Positions 24,729 through 35,503 are shown, counted from the first letter of the stretch. The stretch: DNA of 64,000 nt from Deltaproteobacteria bacterium HGW-Deltaproteobacteria-15 (GCA_002840535.1 PHBH01000001.1:1-64000); one strand, 5' to 3'. Made by a program: numbers and translations. The notes: generated by a model not told the origin, from the sequence alone.

Positions 24729-24761
24729 CTTTCCGACTCCTCAATAGGCAAATGAGCTCTT

Positions 24762-24862
24762 GGTGTTCAGGGGTTCAGTGTTCAACGTTCAGGGAAGAAA
24801 AGCCCACGACTGACCACCGATCCAGCTACTGAACTCTGAACACCGAACTCTGAACACTTCAG
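24762..24862. repeat. TTCAGTGTTCAACGTTCAG-type inverted repeat
   Basis: TTCAGGGGTTCAGTGTTCAA on one side and CTGAACTCTGAACACCGAAC on the other form an imperfect dyad with many TTCAG/CTGAA units, filling the gap between dut and the peptidase. Confidence 0.6.
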
Positions 24863-24869
24863 TCGTGCT

Positions 24870-26129
24870 TCAGGAATATAAAATGGTGCTCTCGTCCAAT
24901 TCCTCCCGCTGGAACGGCCCCAGTGTTACCAGAGAGACCCTGTCATTCCGGAAGGATTCACGGGCGACATCGACGACCTCTTCCAGTCTGACCTTTTCGA
25001 TCACCGAGATGACTTCGTCGTGGCTTATATAACGGCCGTACACATACTCGTTCTTGGCCAGCCGCATCATTTTCGAGTCCGTGCTTTCCGAGCCGAGAAG
25101 AATTCCCCCAATGATGTGTTCCTTGGTTGCCGCAAGCTCCGATTCGGAAATGTCGCCTTTCTGTATCCGCCCGATCTCCTTCCGGATGATTTCCAAAGAT
25201 CGGTTCACGTTCTTCGGCTCTGTAGCCAGGTAAACGCCGAGGAGTCCGGCATCGATGTAGGATGCCAGGAAAGAGAAGATGGAATAGGCGATGCCCCTTT
25301 TCTCCCGGATCTCCTGAAAAAGCCGGGAGCTCATATTCCCGCCAAGGATGATGTTGAGCACCGCGCCCGCAAACCTCTGCTGGCTGGAGAGGGTTGGTCC
25401 CAGTCCCCCGAGACATACATGAACCTGCTCGAGATCCTTGTGAAAGCAGGATGTCCCCGCATGATAGTTCGGGGAGGTTCGAGCAGGGACCTTGTCGGAC
25501 GGCTGTATCTGTTCGAAAAGAGGCCGGAGCTGATCCACCAGAATCTGATGATCGACATTGCCGGCTGCAACCAGAAGAATCTGCTCCGGTGTATAGAATT
25601 TCCTCATGTGACTGAGAATGTCCTCACGGCCGATGGAGGAAACGCTGTCAGGAGTTCCCAGAACCGACATGCCCAGGGGATGGTTCATCCAGTGGAGATT
25701 GCTGAAAAGCACATGGATGTGCTCGTCGGGCGTATCCTCCAGCATGCTGATCTCCTGGAGGATCACCTGTCTTTCTCTATCCAGCTCCGTTGGATCGAAT
25801 GTGGAACGGAGAAAGATATCCGAGAGGATGTCCACGAGTGTGGCCATGTGCTTGTCGAGCACCCTGGAATGAAAACAGGTATACTCGGAGCTTGTAAAGG
25901 CATTGGAGAGGCCTCCGATGGCATCCAGCTCGATCGCGATCTGGTGGCTGTTCCGGCTCCGGGTTCCCTTGAAGATCATATGCTCGACAAAATGGGAAAT
26001 CCCGTTTTCTTCCACGGTTTCATCGCGGGAGCCCACACCGATCCATATGCCGAAGGAGACGGACCTGAAATGGTCAAGCCTCTCCGTGAGAATCCTGACA
26101 CCGTTTGGGAGAACAGTCTTCTTATGCAT
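24870..26129 (-). CDS. M16 family zinc peptidase
   Basis: A 419-residue pitrilysin-family metallopeptidase. The inverted zinc motif HFVEH is near residue 47 in [17 protein letters not shown], with the downstream glutamate in [20 protein letters not shown]. The second half is the homologous inactive domain. Such proteins next to pnp are conserved across bacteria; the substrate is unknown. Its ATG lies inside the 3' end of pnp (8-base overlap), so it is translationally coupled to it. Confidence 0.92.
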   Translation of the reverse strand: MHKKTVLPNGVRILTERLDHFRSVSFGIWIGVGSRDETVEENGISHFVEHMIFKGTRSRNSHQIAIELDAIGGLSNAFTSSEYTCFHSRVLDKHMATLVDILSDIFLRSTFDPTELDRERQVILQEISMLEDTPDEHIHVLFSNLHWMNHPLGMSVLGTPDSVSSIGREDILSHMRKFYTPEQILLVAAGNVDHQILVDQLRPLFEQIQPSDKVPARTSPNYHAGTSCFHKDLEQVHVCLGGLGPTLSSQQRFAGAVLNIILGGNMSSRLFQEIREKRGIAYSIFSFLASYIDAGLLGVYLATEPKNVNRSLEIIRKEIGRIQKGDISESELAATKEHIIGGILLGSESTDSKMMRLAKNEYVYGRYISHDEVISVIEKVRLEEVVDVARESFRNDRVSLVTLGPFQREELDESTILYS

Positions 26130-28215
26130 CGATGCTCTGACCGAGTGCGGCCTTCCTGGAAAGAGCGATTCTTCCGTTCTTGTCTATCTCCAGCACCTTG
26201 ACAAGGACTTCGTCGCCTTCCTTCAGAATATCAGTTACCTTGTTCACGCGCTCATTATCCAATTGCGAAATATGAATCAGGCCGTCAGTGCCGGGAAGAA
26301 TCTCCACAAAGGCGCCGAAGTCCATGATCTTTCGCACCTTCCCCATGTACAGCTTTCCTACTTCGGCCTCCTGGACGATCTTGCCGATCATATCGGTGGC
26401 AGCCTTGGCAGCCCGGCTGTCGGGTGATGCAATCAAAACCTTTCCCGTATCGTCGACCTCGATTTTGGAGTCGGTCGTGGCGCTGATCTCCCTTATCACC
26501 TTTCCTCCCGGTCCGATGAGGAGCCTGACCTTCTCGGGCCTGATATGAATCGTGGTGATGACCGGCGCATATTGAGAGACGTGGCTCCGGGGCTTGGCCA
26601 TGGATTCGGCCATCCTGTCCAGGATGTGAATCCGCCCCTGTCGTGCCTGCTCCAGGGCGGACTGCATAACCTCTCTGTTTACGCCCTCGACCTTGATGTC
26701 CATCTGGATAGCGGTCACACCGTTTCGGGTGCCCGTCACCTTGAAATCCATGTCCCCATAGTGGTCTTCGTCCCCGATAATGTCTGTCAGCACCACCTTC
26801 TTGCCGCCGCCGCTGATCAGGCCCATAGCCACCCCGGCTACCGCTTCCTTGATCGGAACACCCGCGTCCATGAGGGACAGGGAGCCGCCGCAGACGCTCG
26901 CCATGGAGGAAGAGCCGTTGGACTCCAGGATTTCGGAAACCACGCGGATGGTATACTGGAAATTCTCCTTGGGAGGGACCACGGGAAGAAGCGCCCGTCT
27001 TGCCAGTGCGCCATGTCCGATCTCCCTTCTTCCGGGACCGCCCAATCTTTTCGCCTCATTGACCGAATAGGGAGGGAAATTGTAATGCAAGATGAAATTC
27101 CTCATCTTGTGCCCGTAAATGGTCTCGATTCTCTGTTCGTCCATTTCAGCGCCCAGAGTGGTCAGGACCAGGGCCTGGGTCTCTCCCCGCGTGAAAAGGG
27201 CTGCGCCGTGGACACGGGGCAAAACGCCTACCACGCATTCGATCGGACGCACCTCCGTGAAGCCCCTTCCATCTATCCGCCTTCCCTCTTCCAGGATCAT
27301 CCGGCGGACCATCTCCTTCTCGACATCTGAAAGGAGATCCATCAACGCCGCTTTCTTCTCCTTTTCCTCCACGCCCAGGGCTTCGATCACCTTTGACGAA
27401 ACCTGGTCTCTTTTCTGCTGGCGCAAACCCTTGTCCGCGGTGGTAATCACTTCCCGGAACATCGGCGCGGCCATCTCTCTTACCTTTGCCGCAAACTCCT
27501 CGTCCTTCTTCACGGGAGGGAGTATTCGCTTTTCCTTGCCCACCTCTTTTCGGATCTCCTCCTGCATTTCCAGGATGGGCTGGATGGCCTCATGTCCGAA
27601 GAAGATGGCCTCGATGAGCTCCGCTTCGGGTACGAACTCACCACCGCCTTCAACCATGACCACGGCGGATTTGCTTCCGGCGACCATCAGATTGATGTCG
27701 CTCGTTTCCTGCTCCTCTATGGTCGGGTTGATTACGAGCTTGCCGTCCAACCTTCCCACCCTGACCGCCGCGATAGGCCCTCGGAAGGGAATGTCCGATA
27801 TCTCCAGGGCCGTAGACGCCCCGATGAGCGCGAGCACGTCCGCCTCGTTTTCCTTATCCGTGGAGAGTACGGTTGCGATGACCTGGGTCTCGTAGAAATA
27901 GTTCTTGGGGAACAGGGGGCGCAAAGGTCGATCGATCAGACGGGCAGTGAGGGTCTCCCTCTCGCTGGGGCGGCCCATATCCCTTCTGAAATAGTTTCCC
28001 GGGATCATCCCGCCCGCGTAGGACATCTCCTGATACTCGACTGTCAGAGGGAGAAAATCCACTCCTTCCCGTATCTGGCTCGAACCTACCGCCGTCACGA
28101 GAACCACGGTTTCCCCCATGGTTACGACCGCAGCGCCACCGGCCTGTCTTGCAATCCGGCCGGTTTCAATATGAAGAGTCCGGCCGTTGATCTCTTTCGA
28201 GCAGCTCTTTATCAT
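26122..28215 (-). CDS. pnp: Polynucleotide phosphorylase
   Basis: A 697-residue PNPase: two RNase PH domains ([16 protein letters not shown] at the start; [16 protein letters not shown] at the second), then KH ([19 protein letters not shown]) and S1 ([21 protein letters not shown]) domains. It degrades RNA 3' to 5' using phosphate. ATG at 28215 is favoured because AAAGGA sits at proper distance before it, while the ATG at 28224 has none. It follows rpsO, the usual order, and overlaps the peptidase gene at its end. Confidence 0.96.
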   Translation of the reverse strand: MIKSCSKEINGRTLHIETGRIARQAGGAAVVTMGETVVLVTAVGSSQIREGVDFLPLTVEYQEMSYAGGMIPGNYFRRDMGRPSERETLTARLIDRPLRPLFPKNYFYETQVIATVLSTDKENEADVLALIGASTALEISDIPFRGPIAAVRVGRLDGKLVINPTIEEQETSDINLMVAGSKSAVVMVEGGGEFVPEAELIEAIFFGHEAIQPILEMQEEIRKEVGKEKRILPPVKKDEEFAAKVREMAAPMFREVITTADKGLRQQKRDQVSSKVIEALGVEEKEKKAALMDLLSDVEKEMVRRMILEEGRRIDGRGFTEVRPIECVVGVLPRVHGAALFTRGETQALVLTTLGAEMDEQRIETIYGHKMRNFILHYNFPPYSVNEAKRLGGPGRREIGHGALARRALLPVVPPKENFQYTIRVVSEILESNGSSSMASVCGGSLSLMDAGVPIKEAVAGVAMGLISGGGKKVVLTDIIGDEDHYGDMDFKVTGTRNGVTAIQMDIKVEGVNREVMQSALEQARQGRIHILDRMAESMAKPRSHVSQYAPVITTIHIRPEKVRLLIGPGGKVIREISATTDSKIEVDDTGKVLIASPDSRAAKAATDMIGKIVQEAEVGKLYMGKVRKIMDFGAFVEILPGTDGLIHISQLDNERVNKVTDILKEGDEVLVKVLEIDKNGRIALSRKAALGQSIDA

Positions 28216-28253
28216 TCTATTCATCCTTTCAAAAGGTTGCGTCTTCTCACGAT

Positions 28254-28523
28254 CTATTTCCGAAGGCCGAGTTCCTTTATGACATTCTGATAACGCGTCA
28301 AATCCGTCTTCCTGAGATAATTCAGGAGCCTCCGTCTCTGGCCGACAAGCTTGAGCAATCCCCTGCGGGAATGATGGTCTTTCTTGTGCACCTTGAAATG
28401 ATCGGTAAGATAAGTGATGCGGTTGCTCAGTATGGCAACCTGAACTTCAGGGGAACCCGTATCCTTGTCATGAAGTTTGAAACGGTCAATAATCTCCTTT
28501 TTTGTATCCGGGGTCAGAACCAC
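28254..28523 (-). CDS. rpsO: 30S ribosomal protein S15
   Basis: An 89-residue S15, exactly the family length, when translation begins at GTG (28523), which AAGGAGG precedes by 7 bases. A TTG further up would read through the ribosome-binding site. Key stretches are [22 protein letters not shown] and [22 protein letters not shown]. It binds 16S rRNA early in 30S assembly. It sits between truB and pnp, as in E. coli. Confidence 0.97.
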   Translation of the reverse strand: MVLTPDTKKEIIDRFKLHDKDTGSPEVQVAILSNRITYLTDHFKVHKKDHHSRRGLLKLVGQRRRLLNYLRKTDLTRYQNVIKELGLRK

Positions 28524-28572
28524 GTTTATCCCTCCTTCCAAAATGTTAGTTTAGCAATCGACCTGCCAACCC

Positions 28573-29490
28573 TCAAACGAAGACCCGCATGAGTTCAAGG
28601 CAGTCTTTTCCTTCCGGGACAGGCAACCGTTTCAGAATGGCCAGAAGCTTGCCTTCCCTGACGAGCTTTACCGGCCCCGCAACGGAATCCGGCAGGTTGG
28701 ACAAAATCTCTCCTTCCCATCGGTTCGCCGGAAATCCTTTCTCGATCATCTCGCCCGTACCCTTGCTCACCTCGACCTCTCTCAAATGGGGCAGAGCATT
28801 CGGAAGCGGGATGACCCGATTCCGGAGGTCTTCAGCAGAGAACCCCGATCCTGTCCTGCGGATCGCTTTATCGACTGTGAACGGACCGCTGGAGATTCTC
28901 CTCAATGAAACCAGATGCCCTCCGGGTCCCAGTCGCCTGCCCAGATCGGCCCCGAGGCTCCGAATGTAGGTTCCCTTGGAGCATCGGACGGTAAGGGTCA
29001 CATCGGGCAGATCAATGGATGTGATCTCCAGTCGATGAATCTTGACGACCCGTTTTTCAAGAGAGGGACAAATCCCCTTGCGGGCGAGCTCATAAGCCCT
29101 TCTCCCCCCGCACCGAATCGCCGAAAAGGCGGGAGGAATCTGTTCGATTTCTCCGACCAGTTCCTTTGCCTCACCCCTGATGAATTCAGGATCGAGCGAA
29201 GAAACCCTTTCCGTTCTCACGACCCGCCCGGTCTCATCAAGGGTATCGGTCTCGATACCCAGCCTGAGGACCGCCTCATACTCCTTGTCCATCGAGGTCA
29301 GGTAAGAAAAAAGCTTGGTGCCCTGCCCAAGAAGAATGACCAGCAGTCCCGTTGCAAACGGATCCAGGGTACCGGCATGGCCGACTTTCTTTTCCTTCAG
29401 AATCCTCCTGACATCGCGGACCACATTGAAGGAACTCTCCCCTTTTTCCTTGTCTATGAGAACAATGCCGTCCGGCATTGGATCATTCAC
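28573..29490 (-). CDS. truB: tRNA pseudouridine-55 synthase
   Basis: A 305-residue enzyme that converts U55 in the T-loop of tRNAs. The catalytic region KVGHAGTLDPFATGLLVILLG carries the nucleophilic aspartate; ARKGI and YIRSLGADLGRRLG are further family marks, and a PUA-like C-terminus follows. The GTG start at 29490 overlaps the rbfA stop; a second start (MPDGIVL) 12 bases in is also possible. Fourth from last in the nusA-pnp operon. Confidence 0.95.
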   Translation of the reverse strand: MNDPMPDGIVLIDKEKGESSFNVVRDVRRILKEKKVGHAGTLDPFATGLLVILLGQGTKLFSYLTSMDKEYEAVLRLGIETDTLDETGRVVRTERVSSLDPEFIRGEAKELVGEIEQIPPAFSAIRCGGRRAYELARKGICPSLEKRVVKIHRLEITSIDLPDVTLTVRCSKGTYIRSLGADLGRRLGPGGHLVSLRRISSGPFTVDKAIRRTGSGFSAEDLRNRVIPLPNALPHLREVEVSKGTGEMIEKGFPANRWEGEILSNLPDSVAGPVKLVREGKLLAILKRLPVPEGKDCLELMRVFV

Positions 29491-29863
29491 TCTCGTCCAC
29501 CGGCTCGACCGGCGGATCGGACATCAATTTTGCAAGAAGCCGTTCCATGTCGGCGCCGGTTTTCAGAGAGGGATCGTGAACAAAGTGGATTTCGGGTACA
29601 AACCTGATCTCGATCCTCGTCCCGATTTCTCTCTTGATGAAACCTTTTGCACTCTCCAACCCGGCATGGGCCCTGCGCACATCCTCATCCTCTCCGATAT
29701 GGCTGAAGAAGATCTTCGCATGCCTGAGGTCATTGCTCAGATGAATTCCCGTCAGGGTCACACCATTCACCCTGGGGTCCTTAACTTTCTTTGAGAGCAG
29801 ATCCGCCACTTCGCGCAAAACCAGGTCCCCGACCCTGACCGCTCTTTTTGTATGCTCACCCAT
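29483..29863 (-). CDS. rbfA: Ribosome-binding factor A
   Basis: A 126-residue RbfA, a KH-fold factor needed for 30S maturation. The pattern RAVRVGDLVLREVADLL followed by VKDPRVNGVTLTGIHLSNDL and a conserved IEIRFVPEIHFVHDPSL end identifies it. GGGAGG precedes the ATG. It overlaps truB by 8 bases. Confidence 0.95.
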   Translation of the reverse strand: MGEHTKRAVRVGDLVLREVADLLSKKVKDPRVNGVTLTGIHLSNDLRHAKIFFSHIGEDEDVRRAHAGLESAKGFIKREIGTRIEIRFVPEIHFVHDPSLKTGADMERLLAKLMSDPPVEPVDESE

Positions 29864-29880
29864 CCTGCGGTCCCTCCCTT

Positions 29881-30168
29881 TTAGAGGTTGAACACCTCGG
29901 TCTTGACATCCACGATATCAGCCAGGTAAAGGGACTCGATAAAATCCAACACATTGTTCAGGGAAGAATCGATGTGGCGCCGATCATTTCCAACCGTACT
30001 GATCCCCAGTTCAATCCTCTGCCACTTGTCATTGGACCCGACTTCAGCAACCGACACATTGAATTTGTGTTTAATCCTGTCCACAATGCTCTTCACGATC
30101 TTCCGTTTGCCTTTCAGAGATTGATTCTCGTGAATGTGGAATTCTATCAACATAGTACCGACTACCAT
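29881..30168 (-). CDS. DUF503 (YlxP-like) protein
   Basis: A small protein of about 95 residues beginning MVVGTMLIEFHIHENQSLKG, with RKIVKSIVDRIKHKFNVSVAEVG, the pattern of DUF503/YlxP. In many Firmicutes and Deltaproteobacteria this gene sits between infB and rbfA, as here. Its function is unknown. The longer frame from 30216 is produced by the hairpin repeat at 30194 and is not favoured. Confidence 0.88.
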   Translation of the reverse strand: MVVGTMLIEFHIHENQSLKGKRKIVKSIVDRIKHKFNVSVAEVGSNDKWQRIELGISTVGNDRRHIDSSLNNVLDFIESLYLADIVDVKTEVFNL

Positions 30169-30193
30169 TCCAAACTCTGCTCCGATAACATCT

Positions 30194-30262
30194 GCCACCA
30201 AGACACCAAGACTCAAAGAAGAGAATATTTTTAATCCCTTTGTGACTTAGTGCCTTTGTGGC
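30194..30262. repeat. AAG-period hairpin repeat between infB and DUF503 gene
   Basis: Left arm 30194-30218 starts GCCACCAAGACACCAAG; right arm 30238-30262 ends AGTGCCTTTGTGGC. They pair imperfectly and match the copy at 38096-38161 in layout and sequence. It interrupts an otherwise tight operon. Confidence 0.8.
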
Positions 30263-30272
30263 GGAACTAATC

Positions 30273-32945
30273 TTAAAGCTCTGCTTTGACCGCCTCGATC
30301 TTGTACACTTCGAATATGTCGCCCGGTTTGACGTCCTGGAAATTCTCCAGTCCGATGCCGCACTCGTATCCGGTCTGCACTTCCTTAACATCCTCTTTGA
30401 AACGTCTGAGGGAGCTGATCTTGCCGTCAAAGACCACCACGTGATCCCGGAGAAGACGCACATTTACGTTCCTCTCGACATGCCCGTCCGTCACCTGACA
30501 TCCGGCCACCGTGCCGATCTTGGGGATATGGAACACTTCCTTGATGTTTGCCCTTCCGATGACGTTCTCCTTGTAGATCGGCTCCAGGAGGCCGGCCATG
30601 GCGTTTCTCACATCCTGTATGGCGTTATAGATGACGTCATAGTACCGGATGTCCACATTCTCCTTTTCGGCGATCTCAATGGCCCTTGTGTTGGGTCTCA
30701 CGTTGAACCCGATGATGATGGCGCCCGATGCGGAGGCGAGCATCACGTCGGTCTCCGTAATCCCCCCGGTGGACGAGTGGATCACCTTGAGCTTGACCTC
30801 CTGGGTGCTTTGCTTGATGAGGGATTCGGAAAGCGCTTCGAGGGATCCCTGTACGTCCGCTTTGAGGATGATGTTGAGCTCCTTGATCTTGCCTTCCTGG
30901 ATACGGTCAAAGAGGTCATCCAGACTGACGATGGTCCTCTTCGTGGTGTCCTTGGCCTTCTGGGCCTCCCTGTACATGATGACTTCTTTGGCTTTTCTTT
31001 CGTCCTGGATCACAATGAACTCATCGCCCGCCATGGGCACCCCGGATATGCCATACACCTCCACCGGCATGGAAGGACCTGCAACGGCCATCCTCTTTCC
31101 AACGTGGTTCAGCATGGCTCTCACCCTTCCGAAGTGGTCCCCGCATACGAAATAGTCGCCTTGCCGGAGCGTGCCTTTCTTGATGAGCACCGTCGCCACG
31201 GGACCTCGGTTCTTGTCCAGCTTGGCTTCGATTACAGTGCCCCTCGCAAGCTTGTTGGGGTTGGCCTTGAGCTCAAGCATCTCCGACTGCAGCAGGATGA
31301 GTTCCAGCAGATCATCAACGCCCTCGCCCGTCTTTGCTGAGATATTCGCAAAGATCGTGTCCCCGCCCCACTCTTCCGGGGCGAGCTCAAGCTCCGCCAG
31401 CTCTCTCCGGACCTTGTCGATGTTAGCGTTGGGTTTGTCGATTTTATTGACAGCCACGATGATGGGAATGGATGCGGCCCTGGCATGATTGACCGCCTCT
31501 CTGGTCTGGGGCATGACTCCGTCATCGGCGGCGACCACGAGCACGATGAGGTCCGTGACCTTTGCCCCTCTCGCGCGCATTGCAGTGAAAGCCTCATGAC
31601 CCGGAGTATCGAGGAATACGATATCCCCTTTCTCCTTTTCCACATAGTAGGCGCCGATATGCTGGGTGATCCCGCCCGATTCGGCGGCTGTGATATTGGA
31701 CTTCCGGATATAGTCCAGGAGCGAGGTCTTACCGTGATCCACATGTCCCATGATGGTCACCACAGGCGGCCTGAAGCTCAAATCTTCGGGGCTGTCCTCG
31801 GACTCCGAGAGCACGCTCTCCTCCTGGAACTGGGCGCGTTCCATCTCATAGCCGTACTCATCGCCCACAAGGGAGGCTGTTTCAAAATCCACGGGCTGGT
31901 TCAGGTTCGCCATGACACCCATCCCCATAAGCTTCTTGATCAGCTCGGCCGCTTTCACTCCCATGGCCTTGGCGAGATCGGAAAGCGTGACCGTCTCAGG
32001 GACTCTGAGCTTGCGCTTCGCCGCTTGAGGGGCTGCTGCCTCCGCTGGCCTCAGTTTCCGATGCACTTCTTTGGCTGCGGCCTCCTTCTTCTTCCGTCTC
32101 AGCAAGCGGCCTTCGTAAAGATCCGCCCGTTCGAACACTTCCACCTTTCGATGGCGGACGATTCCTCGAGGGGTAACTTCCTTATCCCCGCGTTTCTTTT
32201 CCTTTCTCTTCCTTTCCGCGCTCTCCGTGTCCTCCTTGGGGGGGAGAGGAGCAGGGACAGACTTCAGTGCAGGTGGGGGGCTCTGCACAACCGGCGCCGG
32301 ACGTTCTTCGACTACTTCCTCCTTCTTTTCTTCCTGAATCTTTCGCGACAGGGGTCCTTCTTCGGCCCTTCGAATAATCCTGGCAGGCTCTTCCATTTTT
32401 CTCTTTTTACCCTTTTTAAATTTGTCCTTTAAAGGCGGTTTGGGGGCCGTCTGGGGTTCCGACTTCTGCGTTTCCACTGCTTGAGCGGGTTCTTGCGCAG
32501 GGGGAGGTTCAACCGGGGCGAGGGGTTCGGGTTCCCCGGGTTCAGCCTGTACAGAGGCTTCCTCAACAGGTTCCTGGAGAACCGCCGGCTCAACCTCCGT
32601 CGTCTCTTCCGGCGGTTCGGGCCGAACCGCTTCAGTCTGCGGCTGCTGCTCTTCCACCTGGATTTCAGGCTGTGCCGCCGGCTCCTCGGGTTGTTCCGGG
32701 ACTCGTGGCGTTTCCACCGGCACGGTCATCCTTCTTCTTCGAATGATGGTCGGTCTGACTCTTTTTTCCTCAATGACCTCGGACACCACACCCGTAGCGA
32801 TATCCTTTGCCTTGGCCACCGCGTCCCCATCCAGAGTACTCATATAATTCTTCACATTCAGACCGCCGGCCTTCAACTTTTCCACAAGATCCTTGCTGTC
32901 CATGTTAAGATCCTTGGCCAACTGATAAACCCTGATCTTCGCCAT
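30273..32945 (-). CDS. infB: Translation initiation factor IF-2
   Basis: An 890-residue IF-2 that brings fMet-tRNA to the 30S subunit. The N-terminus ([20 protein letters not shown]) is the IF2_N domain, followed by a long proline/glutamate-rich linker and a second IF2_N-like part ([20 protein letters not shown]). The G domain has [17 protein letters not shown] and NKIDKPNAN. Domains II to IV fill the rest. The ATG at 32945 is preferred to one four codons earlier because of family N-termini. Confidence 0.96.
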   Translation of the reverse strand: MAKIRVYQLAKDLNMDSKDLVEKLKAGGLNVKNYMSTLDGDAVAKAKDIATGVVSEVIEEKRVRPTIIRRRRMTVPVETPRVPEQPEEPAAQPEIQVEEQQPQTEAVRPEPPEETTEVEPAVLQEPVEEASVQAEPGEPEPLAPVEPPPAQEPAQAVETQKSEPQTAPKPPLKDKFKKGKKRKMEEPARIIRRAEEGPLSRKIQEEKKEEVVEERPAPVVQSPPPALKSVPAPLPPKEDTESAERKRKEKKRGDKEVTPRGIVRHRKVEVFERADLYEGRLLRRKKKEAAAKEVHRKLRPAEAAAPQAAKRKLRVPETVTLSDLAKAMGVKAAELIKKLMGMGVMANLNQPVDFETASLVGDEYGYEMERAQFQEESVLSESEDSPEDLSFRPPVVTIMGHVDHGKTSLLDYIRKSNITAAESGGITQHIGAYYVEKEKGDIVFLDTPGHEAFTAMRARGAKVTDLIVLVVAADDGVMPQTREAVNHARAASIPIIVAVNKIDKPNANIDKVRRELAELELAPEEWGGDTIFANISAKTGEGVDDLLELILLQSEMLELKANPNKLARGTVIEAKLDKNRGPVATVLIKKGTLRQGDYFVCGDHFGRVRAMLNHVGKRMAVAGPSMPVEVYGISGVPMAGDEFIVIQDERKAKEVIMYREAQKAKDTTKRTIVSLDDLFDRIQEGKIKELNIILKADVQGSLEALSESLIKQSTQEVKLKVIHSSTGGITETDVMLASASGAIIIGFNVRPNTRAIEIAEKENVDIRYYDVIYNAIQDVRNAMAGLLEPIYKENVIGRANIKEVFHIPKIGTVAGCQVTDGHVERNVNVRLLRDHVVVFDGKISSLRRFKEDVKEVQTGYECGIGLENFQDVKPGDIFEVYKIEAVKAEL

Positions 32946-32996
32946 CGATTCCCCCAAAAACTGAAATCAAATCTTAAAGAACCCCTGCGATTATTT

Positions 32997-33311
32997 TCAA
33001 ACAGGCCGCCCTTCCTGAATAGACTTGCACCGCAGCGCCCGTTCCAGCCGCTTCCTGGGCAACTGCTCCATGCATGAGCCCTCTCTGCAGACATAAGCCC
33101 CCCTGCCGGGCTTTGTCCCTTTTTCATCCCGCTCCATGCAGTGGTGCTCGTCCAGCACAAGCCGCAGTAGATGAACCTTGCTCCGTTTCGACCCGCAGGA
33201 GATGCATGTTCGAACGGGGTCATGCTTCCCGCGTTGAACCGGAGGGCTCCCCTTTCCCCTTCGGGGGTCGACCCCTGGACCTTGAAACGGTTCACTACCG
33301 CGCTTCCCCAC
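32997..33311 (-). CDS. ylxR: YlxR family RNA-binding protein
   Basis: A DUF448/YlxR protein of about 104 residues; the conserved core is VRTCISCGSKRSKVHLLRLV and GRGAYVCREGSCMEQL, with C-x2-C and C-x4-C cysteines. The only start compatible with its size is GTG at 33311, inside the last 17 bases of nusA. It is basic and thought to bind RNA or nucleoid. It always sits between nusA and infB. Confidence 0.88.
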   Translation of the reverse strand: MGKRGSEPFQGPGVDPRRGKGSPPVQRGKHDPVRTCISCGSKRSKVHLLRLVLDEHHCMERDEKGTKPGRGAYVCREGSCMEQLPRKRLERALRCKSIQEGRPV

Positions 33312-34671
33312 CGTTTTGATCCTCGTCCGCTTCGGAGACCGCACTCTGCTCCTTTGCCTCCATTTCTCCGCCTGCCTCGGTTGGAGTTTCCGCTCCGATA
33401 TCCTTCGGGCTTCCATTTCCCTCAGCCTGCGGGGGGCGTTCCTGGGACAGGGACACGGCGCTCTGGACAATCCTCTGCGCCTTCTCTTCATCCATGTCTT
33501 TCATCTGAAGAAGATCGGAAACCGTCGCTTCAGCCACCTCACTCGCAGACTTATACCCGCTCTGATACAGATCGAGAGCCGTTTTTTCTCCGACCCCCTC
33601 CAACTGGAGGAGGGAATCATAGGCGTTCTTGAGAGCGCGGTTGTAGTTCGTTTCACTGGTCACATCCAGATGCCACCCGGACAGCTTGGAGGCAAGCCTT
33701 ACGTTCTGCCCTCTCTTTCCTATGGCCAGAGAGAGCTGATCGTCCGGAACCACCACCTCCATCGTGTGGTTCTCCTCTTCCACCAGCACTCGGATGATTT
33801 CCGCAGGCGCCAGGGCATTGCAGATGAATTTCGCAGGATCCTGGTCCCAGGGCACGATATCGATTTTCTCTCCGCGAAGCTCCTGAACAACCGCCTGCAC
33901 CCTCGTCCCCTTCATGCCGACGCAAGCGCCTACGGGATCCACATCGCTGTCCCTGGAGGTCACTGCGATCTTTGCCCTGCTTCCGGGCTCCCTGGCCACC
34001 TGCATGATCGTGACGATCCCCTCGGCGATCTCAGGAACCTCATTCTCAAAAAGGGCGGAGAGGAAGTTGGGATGCGTGCGGGAAAGGACGATCTGAGGTC
34101 CTCTGCTGAACTGCTTCACCTCCAGGATGTACGCGCGAACACGGTCGCCCTGTTTGTACACCTCCTTGGGGATCTGTTCCTTGACCGGCAGTTCAGCTTC
34201 CGTACGACCGAGATTCACGATAATTCCACCCTTGTCGAATCTCTGCACGATGCCATGGACAATTTCTCCCCTTCGATCCTTGTAATCCCCGTAAACAAGG
34301 TTTCTTTCGGCCTCTCTGAGGCGCTGCATGATCACCTGTTTCGCCGATTGCGCGGCGATCCTCCCGAATTCGTCAGTGTCCATTTTGATGCCGAGACTGT
34401 CACCGACCTGGGATTCCGGGTCCATCCTTTGTGCCTCTTCAAGAGAAACCTCAAGGCTCTCATTGGTCACCTTCTCCACCACCTGCTTGAACTCGAACAC
34501 CTCGATCTCACCCATTTCGTCATTGAAGGTCACTTCGAGTTCATAAGCGGGTCCCAGCTTCTTCTTGGCCGCAGCCTTGACAGCTTCTTCAAGGGTCTTG
34601 ATCAACACTTCGCGATCAACACCTTTTTCCCGGCTCACTTGATCAATGACTCTCTTCAGATCTGTAACCAT
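33295..34671 (-). CDS. nusA: Transcription termination/antitermination factor NusA
   Basis: A 458-residue NusA: N-terminal RNA polymerase-binding domain (MVTDLKRVIDQVSREKGVDR), S1 domain (GDYKDRRGEIVHGIVQRFDKG), two KH domains (VGACVGMKGTRVQAVVQEL and SLAIGKRGQNVRLASKLSG) and C-terminal helix-hairpin-helix repeats (LEGVGEKTALDLYQSGYKS). An acidic tail follows. The ATG at 34671 has GAGGAG in front; the upstream frame overlaps rimP. Confidence 0.96.
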   Translation of the reverse strand: MVTDLKRVIDQVSREKGVDREVLIKTLEEAVKAAAKKKLGPAYELEVTFNDEMGEIEVFEFKQVVEKVTNESLEVSLEEAQRMDPESQVGDSLGIKMDTDEFGRIAAQSAKQVIMQRLREAERNLVYGDYKDRRGEIVHGIVQRFDKGGIIVNLGRTEAELPVKEQIPKEVYKQGDRVRAYILEVKQFSRGPQIVLSRTHPNFLSALFENEVPEIAEGIVTIMQVAREPGSRAKIAVTSRDSDVDPVGACVGMKGTRVQAVVQELRGEKIDIVPWDQDPAKFICNALAPAEIIRVLVEEENHTMEVVVPDDQLSLAIGKRGQNVRLASKLSGWHLDVTSETNYNRALKNAYDSLLQLEGVGEKTALDLYQSGYKSASEVAEATVSDLLQMKDMDEEKAQRIVQSAVSLSQERPPQAEGNGSPKDIGAETPTEAGGEMEAKEQSAVSEADEDQNGGEAR

Positions 34672-34700
34672 GCGTTCACTCCTCGATCCGCTGTGTTCCA

Positions 34701-35171
34701 TTATGCTTCGAACTCATAAACGAGGTTCGCCTTATCGACCTCCGACCTGGGCAAGGCAACTTTTTCTCCATTCGATTCCATCAGAAGGTTCCCTTGCTGA
34801 CAATCGATCAGATAGCCTGTAAAATTCCGTCTTCCCTGTACCGGCGCGACCATCCGCACCTTGATCTTCTTTCCGATCACCCGAATGAAATCTTTCTCCT
34901 TTCTCAGGGGCCTGTCGAGTCCCGGAGAGGAGATCTCGAGCACGTACTTGTGCGCGATGACATCATGAACATCCATTACATCTCCCAATTCGCGGCTCAC
35001 ACGGGCGCAATCATCCAGGGTGACACCTTTTTCGGTGTCGATGTAAAGCCGGAGAACCCACCTTCCCCGTTCCATCAGGTAATCCAGATCCACAAGCTCG
35101 AATCCCATATCCTCCAGGATCGGTTCCGTCAGATCCATGATTCTTTCAACGATGGTCCTGTTCCTGTTCAT
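34701..35171 (-). CDS. rimP: Ribosome maturation factor RimP
   Basis: A 156-residue RimP, needed for 30S maturation. Family marks are LEDMGFELVDLDYLMERGR and VLRLYIDTEKGVTLDDCARV, then YVLEISSPGLDRPLRKEKDF. It opens the protein part of the nusA-infB operon. The ATG at 35171 lies 9 bases after the U-run of a terminator-like hairpin and lacks a clear Shine-Dalgarno sequence; an internal ATG (MDLTEPILEDMG) is an alternative. Confidence 0.94.
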   Translation of the reverse strand: MNRNRTIVERIMDLTEPILEDMGFELVDLDYLMERGRWVLRLYIDTEKGVTLDDCARVSRELGDVMDVHDVIAHKYVLEISSPGLDRPLRKEKDFIRVIGKKIKVRMVAPVQGRRNFTGYLIDCQQGNLLMESNGEKVALPRSEVDKANLVYEFEA

Positions 35172-35179
35172 GATCAAAC

Positions 35180-35202
35180 AAAAAGCGGGCCTTTGGACCC
35201 GC
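35180..35202 (-). terminator. Terminator-like hairpin between tRNA-Gly and rimP
   Basis: On the minus strand GCGGGTCC pairs with GGCCCGC (one bulged T) around AAA and is followed by TTTTTG. It ends 9 bases before the rimP ATG, so it would stop transcripts from the tRNA promoter unless read through. E. coli has the same metY-terminator-rimP order. Confidence 0.7.
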
Positions 35203-35359
35203 TTCCTCACTGCAGACTGGATTGTTGCTAATTATTGATCACACGATAATCATCAGCAGGGAAACCAAACCATGTCCGCAATTCGAAGAAGGTTCTTTCC
35301 TCCATGGGAGGGCATGAACCACCTCAAAAAGGGAATCGGGCCTCACAACGACGAGTCAC

Positions 35360-35435
35360 TGGAGCGGGCAACGGGGTTCGAACCCGCGACCCCAAGCTTG
35401 GGAAGCTTGTGCTCTACCAACTGAGCTATGCCCGC
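35360..35435 (-). tRNA. tRNA-Gly(CCC)
   Basis: Minus strand: acceptor GCGGGCA/TGCCCGC, D-arm GCTCAGTTGGTAGAGC, anticodon stem CAAGC/GCTTG with loop TTCCCAA (anticodon CCC), T-loop TTCGAAC and encoded CCA after discriminator T. It precedes rimP, where E. coli has an initiator tRNA gene. Confidence 0.95.
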
Positions 35436-35503
35436 TGAATCCGTTCTTCGTCACCGGCTCAGTGAACTCGAAAAAACGTCACCCGAGCGTAAAGGCTCTC
35501 TCT

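Noticed and set aside
33316..34719. 467-residue plus-strand frame opposite nusA
   Set aside because: Antisense shadow of nusA with histidine/leucine-rich noise; nusA is unmistakable.
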